Assembly: GCA_019787685.1 (NCBI GenBank)
Contig: JAHNUO010000083.1
Location: forward strand, 1 to 43,203
Reading direction: 5' to 3'
DNA: 43,203 bases
Source: Chiua virens
Lineage: Eukaryota; Basidiomycota; Agaricomycetes; Boletales; Boletaceae
Shown in pieces: positions 13,101 to 23,895 of this stretch. Below the pieces are notes generated by a model. The model saw only the letters and a program-made list of their open reading frames with translations, was not told the DNA's origin and searched no databases. The number at the start of each line of letters is the position of its first letter. Position 1 is the first letter of the stretch. Position numbers and translations under genes: made by a program.

Positions 13101-13922
13101 TACTGTTTCGGCGAAAGCTGACGTCGGTCGTGGACATTGCAGACGCCCCGAGAGCAAATACTCTCACAGGACAGTGATGACCTGTATGGGCCTCTCGAGC
13201 TGGACCCACACGTGGCTTGGGAGCTGGCAGAGATGGACGGCCAGCACGGGCCTCCTTTGGAGCCTGCCAGAGACCCCCATAGCGGCCTGATTCGAAGGAG
13301 GAGTATGGTCGAATTCCCCCGCGCGTCAAACGGCCCTTCTGCACTCCAACAGAGCGCGTCACAGCCGGAAGGAACCTCTGCTCAACGAGCCGCCAGAGTC
13401 CAGACTGTAGCGCGGCAGAGAATGGAGCGCACGAGGAAGCTAAACAAATATGCCCCCGTGCTGAAAGACAAGTGCCTCGCGCACCTCCTGCTGGACGGTA
13501 CTCTAGTTCCCGAGCATTTCCCAGCCCCTTGCTCCGACTTGGTGATGGCTGGACCTACATACAGCGAGTTCAGGAGGCGGTTCAGATTCAAACAGTTCGC
13601 CTACTGCTTCGTCTGCGGCCTTCCCCAGAATCAGAACCACAACCGGGAGGCCCCAGAATGCCACAGTGAGTATGTTCCTGGAGGGGTTAAAAGATGCCCC
13701 TTCCAGTTCGTCGTGTTCAGGACAGCGTTTATCGCCGGACAAGTGGAGGAGCTCCTCCTGGAAATGCGCCAGGCGTTAGGCATACCGGGGAACTCGTTCC
13801 AGCAATACCTGGCCTGGGTTACGTCTGAAGTTGAAAGAGAGGGCTGGTACCACAACGCCATCGAGGTGTTCTTGTGGTGCTGTGAGCGGCTAGAGAAAGC
13901 CGATCCGGGGCTATTTTTATGA
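7119..13922 (+). CDS. OrsD-like / tyrosine-recombinase-like / RecQ helicase fusion protein
   Basis: Eleven exons join in frame: 7119-7377, 7433-7525, 7583-7636, 7736-8582, 8644-9075, 9139-9912, 9975-11654, 11722-12697, 12755-12829, 12889-13077, 13143-13922 (2,052 residues, introns 47-99 bp, most with CTGAC branch sites). N-terminus: C2H2-like finger (residues 48-73). OrsD-like domain with CRSC..H..H near 165-190 and a second finger CGFPGCDYSV near 245-268. Residues 690-910 resemble a tyrosine recombinase: R734 (STRVSQF), K767, R857 (DYRQ), H891 and Y900 (HS-x7-Y). Helicase: Walker A MKTGGGKS near 1304, DEFH near 1396, SAT, and QMVGRAGRDG near 1576, the RecQ motif VI. A Cys cluster follows, then a duplicated exon and a C-terminal CxxC/H domain. 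Related RecQ-like genes are known from fungal subtelomeres (TLH type). The recombinase assignment is my inference; the helicase is secure. The gene looks intact. A likely role is DNA unwinding/recombination, possibly as a selfish element. Confidence 0.85.
12889..13300 (+). repeat. Tandem exon duplication inside the helicase gene
   Basis: Exon 10 (12889-13077, 63 codons, phase 0 at both ends) and the start of exon 11 (13143 on) encode similar segments: both contain SQDSDDLYGPL followed by a comparable acidic/His-Pro stretch. The preceding introns also resemble each other near their 3' ends (AAAGCTGAC motif). Because the unit begins and ends in phase 0, duplication leaves the frame intact. Confidence 0.8.
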
Positions 13923-14300
13923 AGTGCCATGGAGGCGCACTGCCAGCACCTGCGCTGTCAGGAGTTTTGCCCTCGGTAGCTCAGAGGCGGCACAAGGTTT
14001 GACTCTGCCATTTCCCTCTAGACAGATCTGGCGCTATATTAAGCTAGTGTGCCCCCCCCCTGTACTTTACATGATCACCGATGTTATCTTGTTTCCAAGT
14101 TCGCCAGAGGTCACGAAGGACGGAAAGTGATTCTTGGCTCGTCTTGAGCGGTGCGCACCAAAGTCTTCCTCGCCTTCGACGGAAACGTCTACGACATATG
14201 GCAAGGGGGGTGAGGTCTACAGCGCCATGCAAGGGGTCGGCTAAAACTAGGCACTCCCAGTCGCTCTCAGAGGCACGCATACGTTGCTCAGTCAATCTCC
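13923..14300. other. Non-coding spacer with short C tract
   Basis: No supportable exon. Contains a run of nine C near 14052-14060. Confidence 0.4.
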
Positions 14301-14749
14301 TTGAAATTTTGCCCCGGCGCAGATGAACTGCTTCGCCGCCAGAAGCGCCAGCGGAGGACGGCTCTCACTCTCTCGTTGGGTGATATGAGCGAGACAGAAG
14401 CCGAAGCCGAAGCCGAAGTGAACAACAGCGCTGAAGATGGCAGCATGGCTGGTCAGGCACAAGTGTGCTACGAATTTAGTCTCTCATCTTGCTGCTCCAA
14501 GTATGTTGTTTCTTTTTCAGGCGGTAAACTGGGCCCGAGTCAGTGAACCCGCCGGGGAAACCGCAGGCATTCGTCCTTTACCGGTTCAGTCTGAATGGCA
14601 GTCCCATCCCACCTCCTAACACACGGGACTTCTTCAGCGGAGCATTAGTCGCCGAAGGAAACAGGCAATGGGAAAGCTCGTTCATAGAACTTGAGCCTGC
14701 TGTGCGGCGCTGGATGCCCTTCCGTTCACCTTGCAGTCTTAGGGCATAG
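14301..14749 (+). pseudogene. Possible small gene or gene fragment, unknown
   Basis: An open stretch with a basic then Glu/Ala-rich segment (14301-14460), an intron-like sequence ending TTTTTCAG at 14520, and a second stretch from about 14545 to 14749 with protein-like composition (PQAFVLYRFSLNGSPIPPPN). I cannot join the pieces in one frame with certainty and recognise no family. It could be a decayed exon set. Confidence 0.3.
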
Positions 14750-15015
14750 CATTATAAGTTTTCTCGGTCATATGTCATATATGTATGGCGAAATATGCTA
14801 TTCCGGAGAGAAACATGACCCCCGGGGCCCAAAAAAATAGATAGTCACGTGCAGGGAAGTGCTCTCCCACGAAAAACGTCACCAGACGATTCCTATCCAA
14901 CTTGAAAGAGCCACAGTGTCAGCTTGTTCAGTCACCAACTCCGCAACGACCCCCCCTCACTCTCTCATATTGTCAGCACCAGCCCCCCCCCCCCCTCCCC
15001 CCAGCGCGGAGTCAT

Positions 15016-17380
15016 ATGGAAACACCGATGTCTTTGGAGTGTTGGGTCTACGGTAGCGACATCGAACATTGCTTCGTCATCCACATTCAAAGCACGACGA
15101 TGACTGTGGCATCCCTGAAGAAAGTCATCAAGGACGAGAAACGTGTGGATTTTAGTGCCATAGACGCGGACAAGCTCGATCTCTACAGCATTCCCAGTCC
15201 CGGAAATCTGTCCGAATTGGAGCACTGGACGCCCGAAGGCAAACGTCGCCTCCCCCCACGAGTCAACGTAGTCCAGTTGAAGGACGATCTCATCATCGTC
15301 AATATGCACACCCTAGGTTTGAGACTTTGATACGGTCCACGGCGTTGTATTTCTGAAGCGGGAAACCCTTTCTATCTGACTTCACAGTGCTTAATTGTTG
15401 GGTGCGTGGCCATGACATTGGCCACGTCTTCCCCGTCAAGATTCCGAGCACAGAGACTGTGGCATCCTTGAAGAAAGCCATAAAGAGCGAGAAACCGGTA
15501 GATTTTGGTGCCGTGGACGCGGAAAAGCTTGATTTATGTAAAATTTCCCTTCCTTACGACAACCATCTTAGCCAGGCATTGAAGGAGCTTGCGTCTGACC
15601 GCACCACACTGTTGACGCCAATGGCTGTCCTATCTGGTATCTTCGGCGAAGCTCCTCCTCCGAAGCACGTTCATGTCATCATCGAACCTCCTCGTGAGCC
15701 TGTGCCATATGATTCCCGGACTCGATTACGTTCCTGACATTTTCAATTCTGTCATCGTTCCCATCAGACGTCAGTGCTAGTTCGTTACAAGCGAATGAAT
15801 CGGACGACGCGCTCACTCTACTCGTTCAATGTGAGGGCTTCCTCCCCGTCTTTTGTTTTCTTTTTTTTCGTACGAGTGAGCGGTTGACCGGTATTATCCG
15901 AGCAGCATTCATTCGCACGACGACCATTACGTCGAGGAGTCTTACCCCTTCCCAAACCGCAAAGTCCAGCGAGTATGCTAAATTTCAATCCGAGGATCGG
16001 AGGATCTTGGACTGCCGCAGTTCTGCGGTCAAACCGGTCAATACCGTGGCACCTCCTATACAGCTGTTTCACCCGGCATTCGCTTATTTCTCTAGCAAGG
16101 CATTTGACCCTGCATACGACGTTCCAGATTCCGTCGTCCGCGAGGTTCGGGATCTTATGGCCGAGTTTTCTCTGATCTTCACCAAGGAGAATGCGCGTCA
16201 GTCCCATCTCAAATCTCTTTTGTCGGCAGCTATCAACTACCCTCTCACCTCCGAGAACAACTCTGACAAGACTCTTCCGGATTTCGTCGTGCGGAGCTCG
16301 TGTGGAGCGTCACCAACATACCTAGTGGTTGGCGAGGAGAAGAATGAATTTGGTGACGGGGGATCCGATCCCTCGGCACAGGCCGCCTTCTCATTTATGC
16401 GCACAGTCAGTCAACACGAGGTAAAAGTGACCATTCCACGTTCATTGCCTCCTTGCTTTACTGGCGCTTTCTCCGCACAGATGGAAAAACTCCGTCTCAA
16501 ATGTTGCTGCCCTGCTTTCATCATTGCACATGCAGGACCTTGGCTCACGATTATGGGTGGCGTCGTCACTTCGAACTGCATTGTCCAGCGGCTCACTGAC
16601 TTTCTTTGGATTCCTGTCCACTCGACTCACGACGATGGTCAATTTCGCCGAATTGCCCGTGTCTTCTACGCGCTCAGAGAATCGATCGAAGCGCTGGACT
16701 CGTGGTACAAATCAGTCGATGCGTTGCCCGCTTTTGACACTTCGGTTTCCAAGCCCCACCCTCGGTTCTTCCCATCCGCTCGCGCGTACAGGGATGGTGA
16801 CTCGAACACCCTGGTTGAGTTTGCATATCAAAAACCTCTCGAAAACGACGCGTCTTGTGTAACCTACCATGCCAAGACACTCGAGGACAACCCGAAGGAC
16901 GTCGTCGTCAAGTTTGTCACCTCGTACGGTGTAGACGTGCACCGGGAGATGGCATCGGCCGGTTACGCCCCAAAGATTCTGTACTATGGTCCGATCAACG
17001 TCACGCCTGACATGCCGACGTATGGCAATCTACGTATGGTGGTCATGGAGTACGTGAATGGGTGGACGCTCGGTAATGCATTCGCGCAAGCCAAGGTTCC
17101 TGGAAGCTTTGAATCCGACATCCGCCATGCATTCAAGCACCTTCATGACAGCGGTTACGTGTGTGGTGACCTCCGATCGCCAAATATCATGATCACGACA
17201 GAAGGAAAGCTGCGACTGATTGACTTTGACTGGGCCGGTAAGACAGGAGAAGTACGATATCCTGCTGCAGTGTCAAGGTCGGTCGACTGGCCCGCAGGCG
17301 TGCAAGGGGGGGCGTTCATTCGGCAAGAACACGACCGTGCTATGTTGGATAATTTGATTTCCCAGTATTGTTCGGGGTAA
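15016..17380 (+). CDS. Crinkler-type protein: two N-terminal Ubl heads, kinase-like C-terminus
   Basis: Exons 15016-15316, 15388-15693, 15768-15830 and 15903-17380 join in frame (715 residues). The first two exons each encode one Crinkler N-terminal ubiquitin-like domain: LECWVYGSDIEHCFVIHI and LNCWVRGHDIGHVFPVKI, both followed by VASLKK(V/A)IK and by D(A)(D/E)KLDL. The C-terminal exon holds a GEEKNEFGDGG motif (near residue 366), which could be the ExK of a PD-(D/E)xK nuclease fold. A protein-kinase-like domain follows: VVVKF (Lys near 560), catalytic loop GDLRSPN (near 645) and DFDWAG in the DFG position (near 663). The HRD His is replaced (VCGD). Crinklers are known in oomycetes and in fungi, where a C-terminal kinase is common in basidiomycetes; their role in fungi (effector or internal conflict) is unsettled. 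The start could be the ATG at 15016 or 15028. A single-headed form starting at exon 2 is possible, because its acceptor leaves TG that would complete an ATG. Confidence 0.85.
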
Positions 17381-17487
17381 CCTTACTCTACATATATCAC
17401 CTAAAAATAGCCCCGTTGTGCAGAAGTGGTCGGTCGTGACAAGCACTGTGCATGATTTACTTAATTTTTGACTCTGCCGGTGCCATC

Positions 17488-18523
17488 GGCCTGCTCGGGT
17501 GCAGAGATGAGAGAAGCTTGCCCCGATATTGGATGCGTGTTTACTGTTTGTCTCGCTCCCATTCTCAGGATTGCGGCTAAGTTTGTGGCGCGCTACGGTG
17601 CCCTTTCTGTGGCACTGGCGCTTGCTCAGGCCGCTGTCCCGGCGGGCCGTCATGGTGGGCCCTTCCGCGATAACGACCCTTGGCAGGTGCTGGTCCCCCT
17701 CCCCCCCGACCGGGGACGCGCATTCGCGCACAAAGCCACCTGGACCCATGGCATCATCACCGGCTTACTGTCATTCTCACGTGAGGCGGCACCGTGCAAA
17801 ATGTGACAACTCATATATATTAGAAGCATCTCATGGACTAGGTTAGGTTAGGTTACTCAATTCCGATCTCCGACATCTTTCATTTTCAACTGTACAATGT
17901 TGTATTGTTTGAGTAAAATATTCTGGGTCAAATGATGTGCTTTCCGAAGGATTTCGGTAAGATGTCAGCATGGTATGAGACAACCGAGGGGGAAGCATTG
18001 TGTACTAGATTGTCCACGTGAAAATGACAGTAACGGCGGGCCACGCACTTCCCGATGGCACTCGTTCCGATGGCTCGGATCCGGCGGCCCATCTGACGAT
18101 GGGACGAGTGCCAACATCCGTGGCTCAGACTCGTGAAAGTCTGGCCGCGACCGCTGGGTTTTAGCCAGCGTCGATCGGATGGTCCTCGCCGTGCGACGCC
18201 CAGTAGCCTGGACGCAACGACGGGCTTACCAGCCCGCCGCGCACAGCGATTGTGCCCTATACCCCCACCCCGCGGGGCGACCCTCCAGCGTCACACTGGA
18301 GGGGAGGGAGGCAAGCGTCGCGCGACACCCACTAACGTGGATGCAGTCGCCAGCTTAACAGCTGGTTACGCGCCATGACGCGTCGTGCCACACGTTCCGA
18401 TGACTCGGATCCAGCGGTATACTGGCCCATCTGGCGATGAGGTGTGTGGCACATAGAGGAAGTGAAGAACGCGACACGCGAGCTATTTGAACCTCGTGAC
18501 AAACATAAACAAATACATGCGAA
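17488..18523. repeat. Multi-hairpin repeat, copy A (inverted partner at 26081-26982)
   Basis: Inverted relative to copy B. It is a chain of consecutive perfect or near-perfect hairpins, for example 18152-18170 (CGCTGG/CCAGCG), 18221-18236 (CGGGCT/AGCCCG), 18281-18303 (8 bp arms CCCTCCAG/CTGGAGGG) and 18350-18365 (CCAGCT/AGCTGG), plus longer stems such as GGCACTCG...CGAGTGCC and GCCACAC...GTGTGGC. Several loops carry TTAA or TACC. Copy A is interrupted by a 263 bp MITE. No coding frame is conserved between copies beyond what sequence identity forces. Confidence 0.85.
17768..18030. mobile_element. 263 bp MITE with TA target duplication
   Basis: Terminal inverted repeats CTGTCATTCTCACGTG (17768-17783) and CACGTGAAAATGACAG (18015-18030) match at 15 of 16 positions and are flanked by TA (17766-17767, 18031-18032). 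The corresponding place in copy B of the hairpin repeat (26716-26719) is an uninterrupted TTAA, the empty site. No transposase inside; Tc1/mariner-type non-autonomous element by its TA duplication. It contains three TTAGG-like pentamers near 17838. Confidence 0.9.
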
Positions 18524-19190
18524 TCTCCGAATAAGGTAGCTGTGCAAAATCCAACCAATGTCACGTGCCGTCGCGAATGTGATCCATGATAACGTACATC
18601 TCACAGACTCGCTACGTAAGTTTTTCTATTGACGATGAGAGTTCGGTCGGCCGCACAATGTATACATATCTGTGTAAAGGACTCATCTGCAGAAATATAC
18701 CAATAGTTTTTCTCTACATCCGGAGCGTTTCAGCCGATGCGAGTGTAACGTGAACGTATTTAAATGCTTTGACACACACAATGTAACATAGTCTGGTCGG
18801 CGCGAATATATTATGTTAAGTTGTTCAATCACGCTACCGACGAGGAAATCAAATGGCGTGCGGCTAGGTGACAAATAAATGTATCTACGGTGTAGGAGAG
18901 CAAAGTATCCGCACTGTGTTCAATGGAACGGCGCGTGGTGAGGAGAATAAGGATGGGCTACGGCCACAGTAGTGAATAGAAGGATGGTGGCCGACTGAAT
19001 GGGCACATTGTGTTCGGCGTGTCGGAGTATGGTGCGGACCATAAGAGTCGGGCTATAACGGGAGAACACGATTGGCCGTCGGCAAAGGGAATCGCCACCG
19101 CCGCGTTGCCGGAACATGAGGCAACAAGTTATGAGCTTCTTATTTTGAGCCACGACTCAGCTTGGTTTCCAACACACCTTGCGGGACTCC
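18524..19190. other. Upstream region of gene copy 1
   Basis: Non-coding. From about 18890 it is a diverged copy of the region upstream of gene copy 2 (about 23510-23895), so it probably holds the promoter of the 19191 gene. No clear promoter element identified. Confidence 0.5.
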
Positions 19191-20934
19191 ATGTCGAACC
19201 CAAAAACGTTAACCTTACGTATCCCAACGCAGAAGAAATCAAAGCGTAAACGTCCTGTGACTACAATGAGCGACGACCATTGCGACGGAGGAAGGGAAAT
19301 GGGCGATAACGGTGGGTGTGCGACGTTGTCTCGGGGCACGGGGGTTGACCAGGGTGGCGAGCAGCTGGCGAGTCCTCAGATTCCTCCGAACCACAGCTGA
19401 GGGTGGAGAAGGCATTCTGTAACTTCTGCGGGGACCACATGGGCGACCAATTCAACCAGTGCGTGGACTGCGGCGGCTACATGTGCGAACAGAAGGTTCC
19501 AGACGGCCCGGGGTGCATTTGGGTGGGGACCCTCGACCGCAAGATTCCGTTTCGCTGCATCGTCTGCGAGCCACGCCATTGGAGGAAGATGGCGGACGCG
19601 CCAAAGGGAGACGACGGCTGCTTGCCTGTGAGTGACCCACGCGGATCCCTCTTCAGGCATCAGACGGCCCGAGTGATGTACCAACACACAGTACGGCTTC
19701 ACCGGCTATGGTGGCAGAAAGCGGTCGAAGTTGACGTGGCCCATGGTGCTCGCCACCTTCACACTGGCGGGTTTGCCGGACAAGTACATGCAGAAGTCAT
19801 TACGGTTTGACATCGAAATGCAGTACATGTCCCAGAAAGAGAACGTGAGTTCACAGTCGACCAGTCTCCTCTGAGGGATAACACCCGACGGCCGGCGACA
19901 GCTTTTCCTTCTAAAAGGGAACTTGAGCGAGAACACGAACAAGAAAGATGCAGACGCACTACCGCGAGGGGCGGAGTTCATCGCGCGCTCCGTTCGATCT
20001 AATGTGCCGGCGAATACGTTCATCGTAATCGACACACATTCGGAAGCAAGGACCGGGAGGCTGCAGTGGACGGACCGCGCAAGGAGGCCGATGAATAGTC
20101 CGGCGAGTGAGGTTGTGCACAAGTTCGTGGGGCAGCCGCTGCTGGAGCAGGCGAAGGGGGCGGCAGTGCAGGCCCGTCTCTGCATTCAGCCAGGATCGGC
20201 GAGGAGCTGGTACGATGGCTCGCCGTTTTCAAGGGGTGGATGGAGGGGGTTGTTCCTCGTGACCCCCGGGCCGGCCATGCGCATCGGGGAGTCGTTTGCG
20301 GACGTGAGGGGCCTCGTGGAAAGGTGCGTGATTTGCTGTTGGGAATGGGTTGGACGCCGGACGAGATGCTGAGGGACGGACTAGCGACATCTTCGACTTC
20401 GTGCTAGGATTTGCCGGGTCGTCCACCCTTCCGACCCAAGTTCAAAATGCGTTAAGCCGAGTGATCGAGCGGTTAGGCGTGGACAAGACGATGGGTTTGT
20501 GGGACACCGTCATGTCCGTCGTCGGTCAGGATCTGCACCTGCTGGAGGTGAATAGCGTGGTGGCGATATTCAAGGAGCGAGGATCGACCGAGGTATTGTC
20601 GAGGAAGATCGCCCGGCACGCGCCTCCGATGCGACCGTGGGGGGTCGAGTTCCGGGCCTGTGGGACGCCGAATTGCGACCGGACGACGTTCGACTTCTAC
20701 GTGCAGAACGACGGATACGATGTTCGAATGACTTGCAGAGCGTGCGGGTGGAAGTCCGCATGGGTGAAGGAGCGCCACTGGGGACACCACGTTTTCAGAC
20801 TGGACAACACCCTCCCCACAGTGTTCTGGCACAGTTATCCGCCTTCTGAGGCGCTATACAACATATTCATTGAGGCGAGCAAGGAAAAGTGGAAAGAGGG
20901 TCGCGGCCAAGTGGAGTGCAAGTGGACGAAGTAG
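19191..20934 (+). CDS. Zn-finger / caspase-like family protein, copy 1 (Cys of dyad lost)
   Basis: Exons 19191-19311, 19365-19627, 19692-19844, 19902-20323, 20385-20934 join in frame (502 residues). Exon 1 gives a basic N-terminus (KKSKRKR, a possible nuclear signal). Exon 2 encodes a Cys-rich finger (CNFCG, CVDCGGYMCE, then CIVC). Exon 3 holds YGGRK-x3-LTWP. Exon 4 has the conserved IDTHSE motif (His near residue 225) and a hydrophobic strand after SRGGWRG. In relatives that strand ends in ATCAP or LLSC, but here it reads VTPGP, so the candidate catalytic Cys is missing. Exon 5 has RPWGVEF, a Cys cluster (CGTPNC, CRACGWKS) and a conserved VFWHSYPPS tail. Function unknown; likeness to caspase/CHAT folds is inference. 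It lies between the inverted hairpin repeats with copy 2 and may be a pseudo-enzyme or decoy. Confidence 0.8.
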
Positions 20935-22600
20935 ACACACGTAATGACCCTTGCCTCCCTGCAACATAGGCCAATACAACATCCTGTTTCACGGACAGTA
21001 AGCCGCCACTATGAGACGCAATTGCCGTGCGGAACGCTTGTCATTTGTGACGGGTCATATAGCAACAAAGGAGCAACGCTTAGATTCTGACTTTGCATCC
21101 CTCGACGTATCGGCGTACATCGACGCGATTCTTGGCACACCCCACAGCGGCGCGAGTGCCGCTTTTGCTCGCTCGGGCATTTATCCTCTGGTTTGCTTCG
21201 AAGTGTTTCTGCGAGGGTGTTGCTAGATTCACCACGACTTCATCAGGAGTGTCGTTTACCTCTTGTAGTTTCACTCGCCATAGTTCTGCGGTGTATGTTA
21301 AACGCCATCGTTCCCATCCGTCCATGTAGTGCAATTTAGTTTACGTGATGCTAGACTACTACGAACCTACAGGCAGGACGATTAATGCCATATGGAACAC
21401 ACTACATGTAATATCTGACTCGCACTGCGGCGGGGGAAGGGTGTTATCGCGTCAATTCGCACCATTCCGCGCAAAAGGACACGCTGGAAAAGCTTCCTCG
21501 ACGCTTCCATTGGCTTCCTCACATTGTCTCACGTTCACAGTCGTCGGTCGCTGGCGAGTCGTTCCTCCGTTGTTGTACATGGGGTAAGGCGTCTTCTTTT
21601 CTGTTCTATTGTCTGCAGGTGCCAAGTTGTTCACAGCTTGATGCACCAGCTACTGCGTCTTGCTCCTCGTCTCATTGTGGATGAATACCTGCCTCCTATC
21701 CCCCCCTCACGGCCTGAAAGATTACCCACCATTTGTGAAGATGCAAATTTTCGTTTCCAAAAACGTTCCTGTGATTGGTTGGCCGTATTGAAGCGGTATT
21801 TGTGCTGCACGCTGCGTGAGATTCAATGAGTTCGTTCAAGTTGAGTGGGGGCGCTCTGTGGAAAAGGTCCACTTAACTGTAGTCAGCCTCGGGACGTGAC
21901 ATCACTGCACGAATGTTCTCGTCCGGAACAACTACGAGGTGGGTGACGTCGCCACTGTCGATATTAGACTCAGTTCATCCTTGATACTTACCAGGGCTGC
22001 GCTCAGCGATGTCGGGAAATGATTACTGATGACTCGCGGCGGCGTCAGGTTAGGCCATTGACCCGGGCACAGTGACAATGTGAGACAGAAAATCTGTGCG
22101 ATCCTCCTAATCGATCGAGATCCAGCAGAAAATGAAAGACGAACTTATCGCGGTGGTGTTCGTGGGTGCTGCCATCCAAGACTACAATCGAACATGAACT
22201 CGTGAAGCGTGCTGCTGGCCCTCGATGCACTACGACACACTCTCCTTCGCGATGCCCCTTTCGATCCAATACCTCTGCGTTCCTTAGCCTAACCTGACTA
22301 TAAGCATCTCTACCGGAACAACGCGTTCCACCAGGTGACAACAACAAACAGACCCCTCTTGCCTCCAGCATCTTGAAGTTACGAAGTTTCCCACAGAAAG
22401 TACCACGTCGAATCATGCATCGCAGGCTATGCCACATCGTCCCCTTTCGAACCCGTTATCCGATCAGTTGTGCCTTGAACAACGAAATATTGAATCGACT
22501 CGGACAGAATCACCATGTACCCCGACGAGCGTAAGGACTGGGCCTAATAAGGAGCGACATCAGTCAACGTCGTGTGGGACGAGACTGAAGGTGCTGTGGG
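20935..22600. other. Long non-coding interval between gene copies
   Basis: Only short open frames with no recognisable domains, including a 130-codon minus-strand frame at 22437-22045 that I cannot assign. A 12 bp perfect inverted pair (GTCAGGTTAGGC near 22045 and its complement near 22287) is present. Confidence 0.4.
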
Positions 22601-22614
22601 AGCAAGCACGAGCT

Positions 22615-23165
22615 AGTGATCACGACGCTTTTCGCAAATTTTTAGTCAGGTCTGAATGGTATCCAGAACGCGAAGAAACTGCTTAGAATACATATAGATT
22701 GCCATTTGGGAGATGGCGATATTTGGAGTTTCGCCGGGCTGTAATATGCGGGTGGGAACTTGAAATACGTACGGGAATGTTCCCACGCGACCGAATGTGG
22801 GCTTAAGCAATAAGTTTAAATGTTACGATTAGATTCCGGTCAATACTTCATGTATAAACATTTAATCCTGGCTTAAATGAGAAGTCAAGCCAATACTTGA
22901 AATGAAGTCTAGAATGATGTGCCAAGATAAACAATGTAGGATTATAGTACCGACTGCAAATTAGATGAATGCTCAAACTTATCGTTCGGTCGCACGACAA
23001 CACTTCTATGCATACTTCAAATTGCCACCCACGTATTTTAGTCTGACGAAAATTACAATACCGCCGTCTCCCAAACATTAATCCATACTTGAAGTACTTT
23101 TTTTACATTCTGGATGCCATTCAGACTTAGCTAAAATCCTGCAAAATAACGCGGAAAAACACGTT
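22615..23165. mobile_element. Foldback (long inverted repeat) element
   Basis: Left and right halves are reverse complements over some 200 bp with a short loop near 22890. Paired blocks: 22650-22668 with 23108-23126, 22705-22723 with 23058-23075, 22750-22770 with 23012-23032, 22787-22794 with 22986-22993; the sum of paired coordinates stays near 45,780, which confirms one continuous foldback. A weaker match (GGGCCTAA, 22540 and 23207) may extend the arms. No transposase and no convincing target duplication. Confidence 0.75.
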
Positions 23166-23207
23166 TATGTAACCTCGTATTTGTAGTTACGTGTAACGTT
23201 TAGGCCC

Positions 23208-23895
23208 AACAACGAAGCGATAAAACAGTGCGCCGATTTCCTACCTCTCCTGACTACGCCACCAAACGATGCTGTCCTGTGGTGCTCTCTATCCTTGCCA
23301 TTCCCTTCCGTATCAACACACGGGCAACGAAGGCAGAGAAATCAACGGTGTCGATGATTTGCACGTTTGGCAGACCGCGACGCGGGTCACGGGGTCATGT
23401 CACAGGGCTCGTTTAATGTTTCTGTAACTTACCTTGTTGGTGGATTAACACGTTTGCGCGTTGTAAACAAGGTTTTTGCCGGCGGAGCGCGGCGCTCACC
23501 AAGTTAGTACACTAAACTATTCGTGCACGCTAGCGACGAGTAAGCTAAACGGCGTAGGAATATGCCACGCGAGAACAGGACCAATGTGCCTGCGGCACAA
23601 GTTATAGGGCTGGTCAGAGAGGGTGGTGTAGCGGAGTGTGGCGTGGACAATAGCGGTGATTTGTGCCACAGTGGGGGACATGAGAAAGTGGCTGCCAGTG
23701 GCACAATGAGCAAATTGTGTCCTGCGGGTGGTGTGTGGGTGTGGACAATAAGAGCTGTCGCTACAATGGAGGGAGGAGGTGATTAGGCGTCGGCAAAGAA
23801 GACCGTCGCGTTTCCGGAACACGAGGCAACAATTTAAGAACTTGGCCCTTCGTCGAGCGACAACCCAGCTCGCTCTCGAACACAACCTGGAAGGC
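23208..23895. other. Upstream region of gene copy 2
   Basis: Non-coding. From about 23510 it is similar to, but clearly more diverged from, the sequence upstream of copy 1 than the coding parts are. Confidence 0.5.

Noticed and set aside
13666..13706. Possible 41 bp intron in the last helicase exon
   Set aside because: It would shift the frame, while the unspliced reading continues with a conserved-looking C-terminus.
13968..14010. tRNA-like GGTAGCTCAGAGG
   Set aside because: Only an A-box resemblance; no B-box or cloverleaf can be drawn.
17273..17749. 158-codon minus-strand frame, also partly found at 26745-27026 on the plus strand
   Set aside because: The shared part is explained by the inverted hairpin repeat; the flanks are unrelated and one end overlaps the Crinkler gene.
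17836..17860. Possible telomere repeat (GGTTAGGTTAGGTTA)
   Set aside because: Only three pentamers, not TTAGGG, and inside the MITE; not a telomere.
18088..18150. Hammerhead-ribozyme-like core (CTGACGA ... GAAA) in the hairpin repeat
   Set aside because: Extra bases between the core and stem II, and no cleavage-site stem; the GAAA belongs to a simple hairpin.
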